Assembly (NCBI GenBank): GCA_021851325.1
Contig: JAJZDZ010000001.1
Coordinates: 124,001-188,000 of the forward strand
DNA from: Pseudomonadota bacterium
Lineage (GTDB): Bacteria; Pseudomonadota; Alphaproteobacteria; Micropepsales; Micropepsaceae
DNA length: 64,000 nucleotides
Direction: 5' to 3'
Both the position numbers and the translations under genes were made by a program. Below the pieces are notes generated by a model. The model was not told the DNA's origin and made no database searches. It saw only the letters and a list, made by a program, of their open reading frames with translations. Positions 54,249 to 63,090 of the stretch are shown one piece after another. The first letter of the stretch is position 1; every line of letters starts with the position of its first letter.

Positions 54249-57127
54249 CCCCTTGCCTCCAGTTTTGACACCACCTGTGCACAGCGCGGGCACAGTTCCG
54301 GCGCCTCGCTGACCTGGCCGACCTCAGGCAAGATCATCCAGCAGCGCGCGCATTTGTTGCCCTCGGCGAGGACAAATTCCACAGCCACGCCCGGGACCTC
54401 CGCAAGACGGAAGGCCTGCGCGGAGACCGGTGCCATAGAGACCTGTGCCTGCGAGGTTATGGCGATTTCAGCAAGATCAGCGGTCTCGAACAGCGCCAGG
54501 TCAGTGGCGGAGTCAACATGAAGAACGGGCGCAGCCTCAAGACTTGCCCCGATCACCTTGTCGCGGCGCGCCAGCTCCAGAGCACCGGTTACCACCCGCC
54601 GCAGCTGACGGATGCGCTGCCATTTGGCCACCAGAGAAGGATTGTTCCAGTCCTGCGGCACCGCGAGAAAATCCTGCAGATGTACACTCTGTGCGTCGCC
54701 GCCAAAGCGGGCCAGCCAGGCCTCCTCCATGGTGAAGACCAAAATGGGCGCCAGCCAGGTTACAACGCGGCGGAAAATTTCGTCCGTCACCGTTCTTGCC
54801 GCACGACGCCGGGCGGAGCTCCGGTCATCGCAATAAAGCGCGTCCTTGCGCACATCAAAATAGAATGCGGACAGATCATTGGTGCAGAAATTGAAGAGCA
54901 CGGAGAAGGCGCGATTGAAGTCGAATCCGCTGTAGGCGGCACGCACCTCAAGGTCGATCTCGGCGAGGCGGGCCAGCATATACTGTTCAAGTTCCGGCAT
55001 CTGCGCTTTTTCGAGCTGCTCTTGCGCGTCAAAGCCGGCCAGATTGGCGAGCATGAAGCGGATGGTATTGCGCAGGCGTCGGTAGGACTCAACATTGGCC
55101 TTGATGATATCCTGGCCAATGCGCAGATCCTGTGTGAAGTCCGACGATGCTGCCCACAGGCGCAGGATATCGGCGCCATTTTTGTCGGCGATTACCTGCG
55201 GCGCCAGGGTGTTGCCCAGCGACTTGGACATCTTATGTCCTTTTTCGTCCAGCACGAAACCGTGGGTCAGGACCGCCTTGTAGGGTGCCTGTCCGCGCGT
55301 CGCACAGGCTTCCAGCAGCGAGGACTGAAACCAGCCACGATGCTGGTCCGAGCCTTCCAGATAGAGATCGGCCTGCGCTGCCCGTGGCCAAGATGGATCA
55401 ATCGGCTGCTCTACCGCAAACACATGGGTAGAACCAGAATCAAACCAGACATCGAGAATGTCTCGAACTTGTTCAAAATCGTCGGCCGCATAGCTGGCAC
55501 CAAGAAAATCTGAAGCCGGGCGGGTGAACCAGGCATCGGCACCTTCTTTGCGGAAGACATCGAGAATGCGGGTATTGACCTGGGGATCGTAGAGAATCTG
55601 ACCATCCGCCTTGCGGACAAAAATTGCCAGGGGCACGCCCCAGGCACGCTGGCGAGACAGAACCCAGTCCGGACGCCCCTCGACCATGGCCCCGATACGA
55701 TTTTGCCCTTGCGGCGGAAACCATCTGGTTTGCGCAATTGCCGTCACGGCCATTTCGCGCAGTGTACGGCCAGCAAACGGTTCGAGCTTCTTATCAAGAC
55801 TCGCAAACCATTGCGGTGTAGCCCGGAAAATCACCGGTGCCTTGGAACGCCAACTGTGAGGATAAGAATGTCGCAGATTTCCCTTGGCGAGCAGCCGGCC
55901 AGCTTCGATCAACTCGCGGATCACGGCACCGTTGGCATCGCCGTCCTTGCCCTCGGCTGTCAGAATGCGCTTGCCCGCAAACAGCGGTACCTTGGGACCA
56001 AATGCGCCATCCTCACCGACAACGTGGAACGGATCCGGGGACTGGGCGAAAGCGGCCTTGTTGGCGACATAGACTTCGTAGTCTTCCTCACCATGACCTG
56101 GGGCCGTATGAACAAAGCCGGTGCCGGCGTCGGCCGTCACATGCTCGGCAGGCAGCAACGGCACTGCAAAATCATAGCCGCCGCTGTGCAAAGGATGGCT
56201 GCAGACAAGACCATGGGGATCCACCTCACCCAAGCGCCGCAGTACCAGCTTGGCATGCTGTGCCGTCTGCAGTGCAAGCGCATCGGCGAGGATGATGCGT
56301 TCGCCAAGCAGGGCAAATCCGCCTTCCTCAATCTGGCTGACTTCATAAAGCCCGTAGACAATGGCTTCGGAGAAGGCGATCGCGCGGTTGGCCGGGATAG
56401 TCCAGGGCGTGGTAGTCCAGATCACCACGCTCGCCCCCGGATAGGCTGACCCGCGCAGCGGAAACTTTACATAGATCGTGGGACTGTTTTTCTCGTGATA
56501 TTCGATTTCCGCCTCGGCTAGCGCCGTCTTTTCGACCGGCGACCACATGACCGGTCGGAAGCCCCGATAAAGAAGGCCGTGCTCGACGAATTTGTGCAAC
56601 TCCCCGGCGATCAGTGCCTCAGCCCGATAATCCATCGTGGTATATGGCCGATCCCAGGCTCCGATGCAGCCAAGACGCTTGATCTGCTCGCGCTGGATCC
56701 CGAGCCAGTGTTCAGCGAATGCCCGGCAGTCCCGGCGCAGCTGTTCGGTTGGCACGCTGTCCTTGGCAATACCCTTGGCGCGGTACTGCTCCTCCACCTT
56801 CCATTCGATGGGCAGGCCATGGCAGTCCCAGCCCGGAACATAGGGCGCATCCTTGCCCAGCATGCCCTGCGAGCGGACCACAAAATCCTTGAGGATGTGA
56901 TTGAGACCGGTACCGGAGTGAATGTCGCCATTGGCGTAAATTGGCCCGTCATGGAGCACAAAAGTCTCTCGGCCTTGCGCCCGTCGACGCATCTGGCCGT
57001 ATAGATCCAGCTTGGCCCAGCGCTCCAGCCACAGCGGTTCGGCAGCCGGAAGGCCTGCCTTCATCGGAAAATCCGTCGTCGGCAGAAACAGAGTGGAACG
57101 AAAATCGCGCGTGGGCGTGTCAGACAT
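54245..57127 (-). CDS. ileS: Isoleucyl-tRNA synthetase with non-canonical HIGH motif
   Basis: Charges tRNA-Ile. The 960-residue class I synthetase has the editing domain, K632-MSKS in HKMSKSLGN, the tRNA-binding C-terminal part and a terminal zinc finger (CARCW and CPRC). The HIGH box reads H70-S-G-T73 in YANGDIHSGTGLN rather than HIGH; PPY just before it is PIY. Everything else looks like a normal IleRS1. The ATG at 57127 is preferred to a GTG at 57133. It precedes lspA with a stop/start overlap. Confidence 0.97.
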   Translation of the reverse strand: MSDTPTRDFRSTLFLPTTDFPMKAGLPAAEPLWLERWAKLDLYGQMRRRAQGRETFVLHDGPIYANGDIHSGTGLNHILKDFVVRSQGMLGKDAPYVPGWDCHGLPIEWKVEEQYRAKGIAKDSVPTEQLRRDCRAFAEHWLGIQREQIKRLGCIGAWDRPYTTMDYRAEALIAGELHKFVEHGLLYRGFRPVMWSPVEKTALAEAEIEYHEKNSPTIYVKFPLRGSAYPGASVVIWTTTPWTIPANRAIAFSEAIVYGLYEVSQIEEGGFALLGERIILADALALQTAQHAKLVLRRLGEVDPHGLVCSHPLHSGGYDFAVPLLPAEHVTADAGTGFVHTAPGHGEEDYEVYVANKAAFAQSPDPFHVVGEDGAFGPKVPLFAGKRILTAEGKDGDANGAVIRELIEAGRLLAKGNLRHSYPHSWRSKAPVIFRATPQWFASLDKKLEPFAGRTLREMAVTAIAQTRWFPPQGQNRIGAMVEGRPDWVLSRQRAWGVPLAIFVRKADGQILYDPQVNTRILDVFRKEGADAWFTRPASDFLGASYAADDFEQVRDILDVWFDSGSTHVFAVEQPIDPSWPRAAQADLYLEGSDQHRGWFQSSLLEACATRGQAPYKAVLTHGFVLDEKGHKMSKSLGNTLAPQVIADKNGADILRLWAASSDFTQDLRIGQDIIKANVESYRRLRNTIRFMLANLAGFDAQEQLEKAQMPELEQYMLARLAEIDLEVRAAYSGFDFNRAFSVLFNFCTNDLSAFYFDVRKDALYCDDRSSARRRAARTVTDEIFRRVVTWLAPILVFTMEEAWLARFGGDAQSVHLQDFLAVPQDWNNPSLVAKWQRIRQLRRVVTGALELARRDKVIGASLEAAPVLHVDSATDLALFETADLAEIAITSQAQVSMAPVSAQAFRLAEVPGVAVEFVLAEGNKCARCWMILPEVGQVSEAPELCPRCAQVVSKLEARG

Positions 57128-57308
57128 GTGCACTTCGTCTCAGATCATCAGTTATGGCCAGCAAGCCCGCATCCGGCCGGCCCACCGTGGCGTCAATCCG
57201 GTGCCCGGGGCAGCGGCAAACGGCGCATTCAAGGCCCGCGCGCCATAAGCAGCAAATCCCTAGCCGGATCAGGAAATTGGGCCCGGCACGCTTCTAGCAG
57301 CGCCGGCC

Positions 57309-58283
57309 TCAGTGGTCCAGCGGCGGAGGTACGAGACCGCTCTGGCGCAGGGCCTGCCGCGCCGCGGCGAGATCGCGGTCGATCTGGGCCTTGAGCGCCT
57401 CGAGCGAATCGAACTTGGCCTCGGGCCGCAGATAGGCGATCAGTTCGACCGACATGTGGCGGCCATAAAGATCGCCATCAAAATCCAGCAGATAGGTCTC
57501 TAGCAGCGGCTGCGGCAGGGCATACATGGGACGGATGCCAAAATTGGCCACCCCGTCATAGCGCGGACCGCGATCGCCGCCATCAAGGTCGCGGGCCCGG
57601 ACCGCATAGACCCCATAGGCCGGGGCCAGCGAACCCTCCCAGCGCATGTTGATGGTGGGAAATCCGATCACACGCCCCCGCTTGTCGCCATGCTCGACAT
57701 GGCTTTCAATTGTCCACCAATGTCCGAGCAGCCGGGCCGCTTCCTCAGGCCGGCCGGCCTTGAGGGTTTCGCGAATGAGGGTTGAGGAAATCTTGACCCC
57801 GGAGGTTCCGGCCGCAACCGGGGCATGAAGGTGAACCGCAAAACCGTGGGCCTTACCCAGGGCCGCCAGCATGGCGCCATCGCCAGCCCGGCCCTTACCG
57901 AAGCGAAAATCGCGTCCCACCACGACTCCCCTAACCCCCAGCCCCTGCACCAGGACGGTCCGTACAAACTCTTCCGCGGTCATTTGTGCCATCGCGGCAT
58001 CGAATGCCAGCGCGAAGAGGACGTCAGCGCCAAGCTCGGCAATCAACCGGGCCTTGATCCGGAACGGCGTCAGGCGAAAGGCGGCTTCGTTGGGCTTGAA
58101 AAATTCCTGAGGATGCGGCTCGAAGGCGACCACACCCACCGGTGCCGAACTGCTTCGTGCCATCTGCTGCGCCTGGCCGATCAGTGCCTGGTGACCGCGA
58201 TGCACGCCATCAAAATTGCCCAGGGCCACCACAGCTCCGCGCAACGGCGCGGGGACATCGTCATAATGGCGAAGGATGTGCAT
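57309..58283 (-). CDS. ribF: Bifunctional riboflavin kinase/FAD synthetase RibF
   Basis: Converts riboflavin to FMN and FAD. The 324-residue protein has an N-terminal adenylyltransferase domain with GNFDGVHRGHQAL and SSTLIRETLKAG, and a C-terminal flavokinase domain with RGRVIGFPTINM and YGVYAV. The ATG at 58283 has GAGAG upstream; a GTG at 58295 overlapping the MaoC stop (GTGA) is an alternative. It is followed by ileS after 181 bp. Confidence 0.96.
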   Translation of the reverse strand: MHILRHYDDVPAPLRGAVVALGNFDGVHRGHQALIGQAQQMARSSSAPVGVVAFEPHPQEFFKPNEAAFRLTPFRIKARLIAELGADVLFALAFDAAMAQMTAEEFVRTVLVQGLGVRGVVVGRDFRFGKGRAGDGAMLAALGKAHGFAVHLHAPVAAGTSGVKISSTLIRETLKAGRPEEAARLLGHWWTIESHVEHGDKRGRVIGFPTINMRWEGSLAPAYGVYAVRARDLDGGDRGPRYDGVANFGIRPMYALPQPLLETYLLDFDGDLYGRHMSVELIAYLRPEAKFDSLEALKAQIDRDLAAARQALRQSGLVPPPLDH

Positions 58284-58291
58284 GCCGGCTC

Positions 58292-58714
58292 TCACATCTG
58301 GGGCCGCGCCGGCGGCATGACCACCGCCTCGGCTTCGATCACCACCGCCTCACCAACCTTGCAGTCGCAGTCGAACACGACACGGCGCTTCTGCGCCACT
58401 ACCTCCCGCACGCGGACCTCGGCCACCACCAGATCGCCAATCCGTACCGGTGCCTTGAAGCGGCAGGAAAAGCTCAGGAAGATGGTGCCTGGCCCCGGCA
58501 TCTTCAGCCCGAGGATGGTCGAGATGTAGCTTGCACTCAGCATGCCGTGCGCAATCCGCGTCTTGAAGGGCGTGGTCGCAGCAAATTCGGCATCGAAATG
58601 CATCGGGTTGGTATCGCCGGAGACCTCGCCAAACAACGCAATGTCGTGCTCCGTCACGGTGTGTTCGTAGCGCTCCGACATACCGGGCTCTAGCTGGTCC
58701 ACATAATAGGTCAT
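58292..58714 (-). CDS. MaoC-like (R)-specific enoyl-CoA hydratase
   Basis: A 140-residue hot-dog-fold protein. The hydratase motif GDTNPMHFD supplies the catalytic D34 and H39, followed by RIAHGML. It hydrates trans-2-enoyl-CoA to (R)-3-hydroxyacyl-CoA, feeding beta-oxidation intermediates to other pathways; chain-length preference is unknown. ATG at 58714. The stop overlaps or abuts ribF. Confidence 0.93.
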   Translation of the reverse strand: MTYYVDQLEPGMSERYEHTVTEHDIALFGEVSGDTNPMHFDAEFAATTPFKTRIAHGMLSASYISTILGLKMPGPGTIFLSFSCRFKAPVRIGDLVVAEVRVREVVAQKRRVVFDCDCKVGEAVVIEAEAVVMPPARPQM

Positions 58715-58744
58715 GGGTTGCTCGCTTCTTGTCGCTGGCGCTCT

Positions 58745-59599
58745 CTACCACATAAGCGCGGCCATAGCGCCGACGGCATGGGCCCCTGCGCCGGCAAAAA
58801 GACGCGCCAGATTGCGTTCATTCAGCGCACCAAGCTCCTCGCCATGGACCCCGTCGGCGATAAAAAGGACATCGATGCCAGCCTGATTGGCGCCCGCGAC
58901 ATCGGTTTTCAGACCATCGCCAATGGCCAGAGGACGCTGGATGCCGTGACCACCAAGTTCGGCCGCAAGGGCAAGTGCAGCCTCATAGATCGGCCGGTGA
59001 GGCTTGCCGTAATAGACCACCCCGCCGCCCAATTCCTCATAAAGGGCCGCAAGCGCACCGGCACAGTAGACCAGCTGCGAACCGCGCTGCACCTTGAGAT
59101 CGGGATTGGCACAGATAAACCCCAGGCCAGCTTCCGCGGCCGGACGCAGCCGCGCGCGGTAATCCTCTGGTGTCTCATGGTCGTCGTCGTAGAGGCCCGT
59201 GCAAAGAATGAGTTCGGCATCACTGGCCTCACAGAGCGTAACACCAAGTCCAGCGAACACACCTCGGTCCCGTTCCGGCCCCAGGTGAAACAGACGCAAG
59301 GGTCCCCTCCTCATCCGCAGCTCCAGTGCCTGGCGGGCGGCCATGCCCGAGGTCATGATGCCATCATAGCAATCGGCCGGAACGCCCACCCTGGCGAACT
59401 GCAGCACGAGGTCGGAGGCTGGTCGTGGTGCGTTGGAGAGCAGGATGACCGGACCTTGCGTGCGAAAGCGGCGCAGGGCCTCAACCGCCGGACGGCGGGC
59501 GTGCTCGCCATTGTGCAACACACCCCACACATCGCAGAGCAGGCAATCATAGCGTCCGGCAATCTGACCAAGACCGGCAAGGATCGGAATATTGTCCAT
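58745..59599 (-). CDS. HAD superfamily hydrolase (TIGR01459 / class IIA)
   Basis: A 284-residue HAD phosphatase of the NagD-like class IIA type. The nucleophile is D23 in CDVWGVLHNG, where the usual second acid is Trp, as is typical in this subgroup; motif III/IV is GKPHRPIYEAAL and IGDGLKTDVAGANQAG. The substrate is unknown. The ATG at 59599 is chosen because homologues start there; the longer frame runs into the EAL gene. Its gene lies 30 bp upstream of the MaoC gene and 31 bp after the EAL gene. Confidence 0.93.
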   Translation of the reverse strand: MDNIPILAGLGQIAGRYDCLLCDVWGVLHNGEHARRPAVEALRRFRTQGPVILLSNAPRPASDLVLQFARVGVPADCYDGIMTSGMAARQALELRMRRGPLRLFHLGPERDRGVFAGLGVTLCEASDAELILCTGLYDDDHETPEDYRARLRPAAEAGLGFICANPDLKVQRGSQLVYCAGALAALYEELGGGVVYYGKPHRPIYEAALALAAELGGHGIQRPLAIGDGLKTDVAGANQAGIDVLFIADGVHGEELGALNERNLARLFAGAGAHAVGAMAALMW

Positions 59600-59630
59600 G
59601 CCATGCGCTTGGCATGGAGGGGCGACGGCG

Positions 59631-60941
59631 TCAACCGGCGCGGCGGAAGGGAATGACCGGTGACGCGGCCGGTGCCTGTGACGGTTTGGCTCCTTCTTCG
59701 CGTACCGCGCGCGGTTCCCCGAAGAGGTATCCCTGGGCAAAATCCACGCTGAAATCCAGCAGCTGCACCACGGTCTTCTCGTCTTCAACGTGTTCGGCAA
59801 TGAGATTGAGCCCATGGCGGGCCAGGAGTTTCTTGAAATCCTCGGCCGTGACCGCGGCCTGGGCGTCCTGCATGCCCTCTATCAGGGTCGCCGCGCGTAC
59901 CTTGATAAAGCGAAACCCGATCGTCTTCAGGCGCATGAGATCCAGATCGAGCGTGGTGCTGTGGTCCATGGAGAGGCTAAAGCCCAGATTGGCCAGATAG
60001 GAGAGGTTTTCCTCGCCCCGTACCCCTGCCTTTGCGACCGCATCCTGTGCGAATTCAAAAACAATACGCCCGGCAAGATCACGGTTATGGTGCATATATT
60101 CGAGAAATTGCGGAAAGAACTCCGTATCGGTGAGCGTATCGCCAGAAATATTGCAGAATACCGCGATGTCGCGCTGGCGCTGGATCAACCTGCGTACGAT
60201 CTGCACGCAACGAAACAGCAGCAGATTATCGACGACGCTCATCAATCCGACCGGTTCAGCGATCCGGATATACTGCTCGGGCATGATCAGCGTACCGTCC
60301 TGCGCCCTTAGCCGCGACAGCGCCTCATAATAGCGCAGCTTACGCTGCGGCAAACTGACGATGGGCTGCAGATAAAGGTCGACACGATTTTCTTCCAGAC
60401 TTGCCCTTATGGTCTCAAGCAGGTCGTCTTCATCGAGATTCTGAATGTAGGTGGGACCTTGCTTGCGCGGTCCAGCGAGCTGGGGGGCCGTCTCACTCGG
60501 CGCCACAGCCTTGGCCCGCTCGGAAATCCGCCCAGCGAATTCGCGCATCAAACCTTCGAGCATTTTCAGCTCGGATACGATCTTCTTGTTCTGGGCACTG
60601 GCGCGGGTTTCAAAGCTTTCGCGCATCGTTTTCATCTGGTCGCGCTGTTGCGCAAGTTCCGCTCTGGTTTCGCTGTTTGCCTCCTTCAGGGCCTGCAATT
60701 CTGCCGCAACACGCCGTGATGCTCGCCGTCTGAGCACGAGCAAGTGCAGCTGCAGCGACAGCAGGATCTGCGAAAATGCCACCATGGCGGCGACCGGAGC
60801 TGCTACGGCCCCCAAAAGGTGCAGCGCAATGCCGGTGAGCGCAGCGGCAATGGCGTAGGCAAAGGCAATCAGGGCGTTGCTCACGGGGCTCCTCGAGCGC
60901 GGACTGGCGGTCGCCATAATGGCCGCCTTATGGTTGCCCAT
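59631..60941 (-). CDS. TipF-like membrane protein with degenerate EAL domain
   Basis: A 436-residue protein: two membrane helices (about 22-42 and 46-70), a coiled coil (about 73-125) and an EAL domain (about 170-415). E206-A-L208 of EAL, an Asn in CNISGD, K347 and the Glu in AEHVED remain, but the DDFGTG loop of active phosphodiesterases reads MDHSTT (325-330) and the TE pair is absent. This layout matches Caulobacter TipF, which binds c-di-GMP and guides flagellum assembly, so a receptor rather than an enzyme is likely. No flagellar genes are in this window. ATG at 60941. Confidence 0.88.
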   Translation of the reverse strand: MGNHKAAIMATASPRSRSPVSNALIAFAYAIAAALTGIALHLLGAVAAPVAAMVAFSQILLSLQLHLLVLRRRASRRVAAELQALKEANSETRAELAQQRDQMKTMRESFETRASAQNKKIVSELKMLEGLMREFAGRISERAKAVAPSETAPQLAGPRKQGPTYIQNLDEDDLLETIRASLEENRVDLYLQPIVSLPQRKLRYYEALSRLRAQDGTLIMPEQYIRIAEPVGLMSVVDNLLLFRCVQIVRRLIQRQRDIAVFCNISGDTLTDTEFFPQFLEYMHHNRDLAGRIVFEFAQDAVAKAGVRGEENLSYLANLGFSLSMDHSTTLDLDLMRLKTIGFRFIKVRAATLIEGMQDAQAAVTAEDFKKLLARHGLNLIAEHVEDEKTVVQLLDFSVDFAQGYLFGEPRAVREEGAKPSQAPAASPVIPFRRAG

Positions 60942-61338
60942 CCGTTAACCTTAAGGCCCGGTCATCCAATCCCGAACGGCAAACTGCCCCCAGGCGCCAG
61001 CACAACCGGACAGCGGCAGAGCTGTGGACCCCGGGGCGTTCTGCGCTGGACCGAGAATGGCAAAGCCCCGCACCGAGACGCCTTGATCCTGACGCGGCTG
61101 GAGCCTGGAGCAAGAACGTGATCGGCAGCCGATGCCCTCAGGGGGAGCCTGGGCACACGCCGCTATGCCTGGGCAAGGCCCCTCCGCCCAACATCCGTCC
61201 GTGGCCGCGCCGAGCACCGACTGACATAATCCGAGCAAACGCATCCTCTGGTGGGGTCTCGTCCCGCCTGCCCACTTGTGGTTCAAGAGCGCCCGGCTAA
61301 CATCGCCAGCATCGCAAATCTGAAAATCGGGAGTTTTC
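60942..61338. other. 397-bp intergenic region between divergent genes
   Basis: I found no convincing gene here. It should contain the promoter of the TipF-like gene (minus) and of the SDR gene (plus), but I could not single out clear hexamers, and no tRNA, repeat array or terminator was seen. Short open frames without ribosome binding sites cross it. Confidence 0.5.
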
Positions 61339-62103
61339 ATGAACCTCTTCGACCTCAGCGGCAAGGTCGCCCTCGTGACCGGGTCAACCAAGGGCATTGG
61401 GGAGGCGATCGTCCATCGCCTTGCCGAACATGGCGCCAAGGTCGTGGTGTCGAGCCGCAAGGAGGATGCCTGCATCAAGGTCGCCGAAGCGATCAATCGG
61501 GAACGTGGCACGGAGGTCGCCATGCCGATCGCCGCCAACATCAACTACAAGGAGCAGCTTGAGGCTCTGGTCGCCAAGACGCGGGCCAAGTGGGGCAAGA
61601 TCGACGTCCTCGTCTGCAACGCCGCTCTCAATCCCTATTACGGCTCGAGCCTCGATATTCCGGACGATGCGTTCGATAAGATCATGGGCGCCAACATCCG
61701 CTCCAATCACTGGCTGTGCCAGATGGTCATCCCAGAAATGATGGAGCGCAAGGATGGCTCCATTATTATCGTCTCTTCCATTGGTGGCTTGCGCGGTTCG
61801 CCGGTGATCGGCGCCTACTGCATATCCAAGGCAGCGGACATGCAGCTAGCGCGCAATATCGCGGTCGAATATGGCCCACACAATATCCGTGCCAACTGCA
61901 TTGCCCCCGGCCTGATCAAAACCGACTTCGCCCGGGCCCTGTGGGAAAATCCCGATACCCTCAAGCGGTCCACCTCAGGGGCTCCGCTGCGCCGGATTGG
62001 CGAGCCGGATGAGATCGCCGGTGCGGCAGTGTATCTTGCATCGCGGGCAGGGTCTTTCACGACCGGCCAGGTGATCGTCTGCGATGGCGGCGCTACCATC
62101 TGA
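61339..62103 (+). CDS. Short-chain dehydrogenase/reductase (SDR)
   Basis: A 254-residue classical SDR. The cofactor motif is TGSTKGIG near residue 15, with NAALNPYY, the Ser in IIIVSSIGG and the YxxxK in AYCISK. It ends with FTTGQVIVCDGGATI as in homologues. Oxidises or reduces a 3-hydroxyacyl or similar alcohol with NAD(P). ATG at 61339 with GGGAG upstream. The partner genes are not adjacent; SDRs of this type often accompany ACAD10/11-like systems elsewhere. Confidence 0.93.
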   Translation: MNLFDLSGKVALVTGSTKGIGEAIVHRLAEHGAKVVVSSRKEDACIKVAEAINRERGTEVAMPIAANINYKEQLEALVAKTRAKWGKIDVLVCNAALNPYYGSSLDIPDDAFDKIMGANIRSNHWLCQMVIPEMMERKDGSIIIVSSIGGLRGSPVIGAYCISKAADMQLARNIAVEYGPHNIRANCIAPGLIKTDFARALWENPDTLKRSTSGAPLRRIGEPDEIAGAAVYLASRAGSFTTGQVIVCDGGATI

Positions 62104-62181
62104 CAACTGCATGACAATCGCTTCACTGCGCGGCCCCGCCAAGATCGGCTAGGCTCGCGCAGTTGGCCGGGGAGCTTTGGT

Positions 62182-63027
62182 GTGCGTTCAGGAACAAAAT
62201 GGGCCAGTGCGCTGGCCGTAGTCGGGCTGATTGGGCTCGGGATCTGGCATATCGAGGCGGCATCACAGGCCGTCCTCACCCGTGTATATGCGCGACCGCA
62301 ACATCCCCTGGCGATCACACCGAGCGCGCAGATGGTCGGCGCCGGACATCGCCTGGTCCGTATCAATGGCTGCTCGGCCTGTCACGGTGCGGGGGATACC
62401 GGTCATGTTGTCCTCACCGGATGGCTTGGCACGCGTCTGGTCGCCCCCAATCTGACCGTACTTGCCCACCGACTGTCCACGCAGCAGCTGGCCGCTGCCA
62501 TCCGCTACGGCGTGAAGCCCGACGGCAGGCCGCTGATTTCGATGCCGGCCCAGCGTTTTCTGCGTGAATCGGATGCTGATGTCGCGGCTATGATTGCCTA
62601 TCTTCAATCGCGGCCTGCCAAACCGGACACGGCGGGTTCAACCCGCTGGGGACTGATCGGACGGGCCATGCTAGCCACCGGTCTCATTCCGGTAGCGGCC
62701 GCACATCTGCGCCCGGATGAGCGCGGTCCCTTGAACACCCCGGTGGCACCGCTGGCACTAGGCCGCTATCTCACGCATACGCAGTGCTCCGCCTGCCATG
62801 GGCGGCACCTTTCGGGAGAGGCAGACGTGGATTCCCCGGATCTGCGCTTTTCCATCAAACATTACTCCCTGGCGGCGTTTGAATCCTTCTTCCGCACCGG
62901 TATCGGTCAGTTGGGACATGGCACGTCCACAATGACGCCCCTAATCCGCAGGCGCTTCCATCTGCTGACGACCGCCGAAGTGCGGGCGATCTACTTCTAT
63001 CTCAATCACTCGAAGGCTGAGGGGTGA
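62182..63027 (+). CDS. Diheme cytochrome c
   Basis: A 281-residue protein with an N-terminal membrane or signal helix (about 8-24) and two heme c motifs of identical sequence, CSACH at 64-68 and at 202-206. Met ligand candidates are M121 (ISMPAQRF) and a Met in TSTMTP near 252. It probably carries electrons in the periplasm; the acceptor and donor are unknown. GTG start at 62182 with GGGGAG upstream; 78 bp after the SDR stop. The two-domain layout with one motif per half suggests internal duplication. Confidence 0.9.
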   Translation: MRSGTKWASALAVVGLIGLGIWHIEAASQAVLTRVYARPQHPLAITPSAQMVGAGHRLVRINGCSACHGAGDTGHVVLTGWLGTRLVAPNLTVLAHRLSTQQLAAAIRYGVKPDGRPLISMPAQRFLRESDADVAAMIAYLQSRPAKPDTAGSTRWGLIGRAMLATGLIPVAAAHLRPDERGPLNTPVAPLALGRYLTHTQCSACHGRHLSGEADVDSPDLRFSIKHYSLAAFESFFRTGIGQLGHGTSTMTPLIRRRFHLLTTAEVRAIYFYLNHSKAEG

Positions 63028-63053
63028 GCCAAACGCCAAGCCAGTGCGGCAGA

Positions 63054-63083
63054 CCGCCACGCCGCCCAAGAGCGGCGCGGCGG
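63054..63083. terminator. Hairpin between convergent cytochrome c and alanine dehydrogenase
   Basis: A 12-bp G+C stem with one A-C mismatch (63054-63065 with 63072-63083), loop CCAAGA. It lies between the cytochrome stop at 63027 and the alanine dehydrogenase stop at 63091. No T-tract, so it may stop transcription weakly or protect ends. Confidence 0.55.
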
Positions 63084-63090
63084 CAGGGAG

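Noticed and set aside
54518..55513. Plus-strand open frame of 331 codons inside ileS
   Set aside because: Antisense to the well-conserved C-terminal region of IleRS.
58600..59815. Long N-terminal extension of the HAD hydrolase
   Set aside because: It would lie in the EAL gene in another frame; homologues begin at MDNIPILAG-like sequence.
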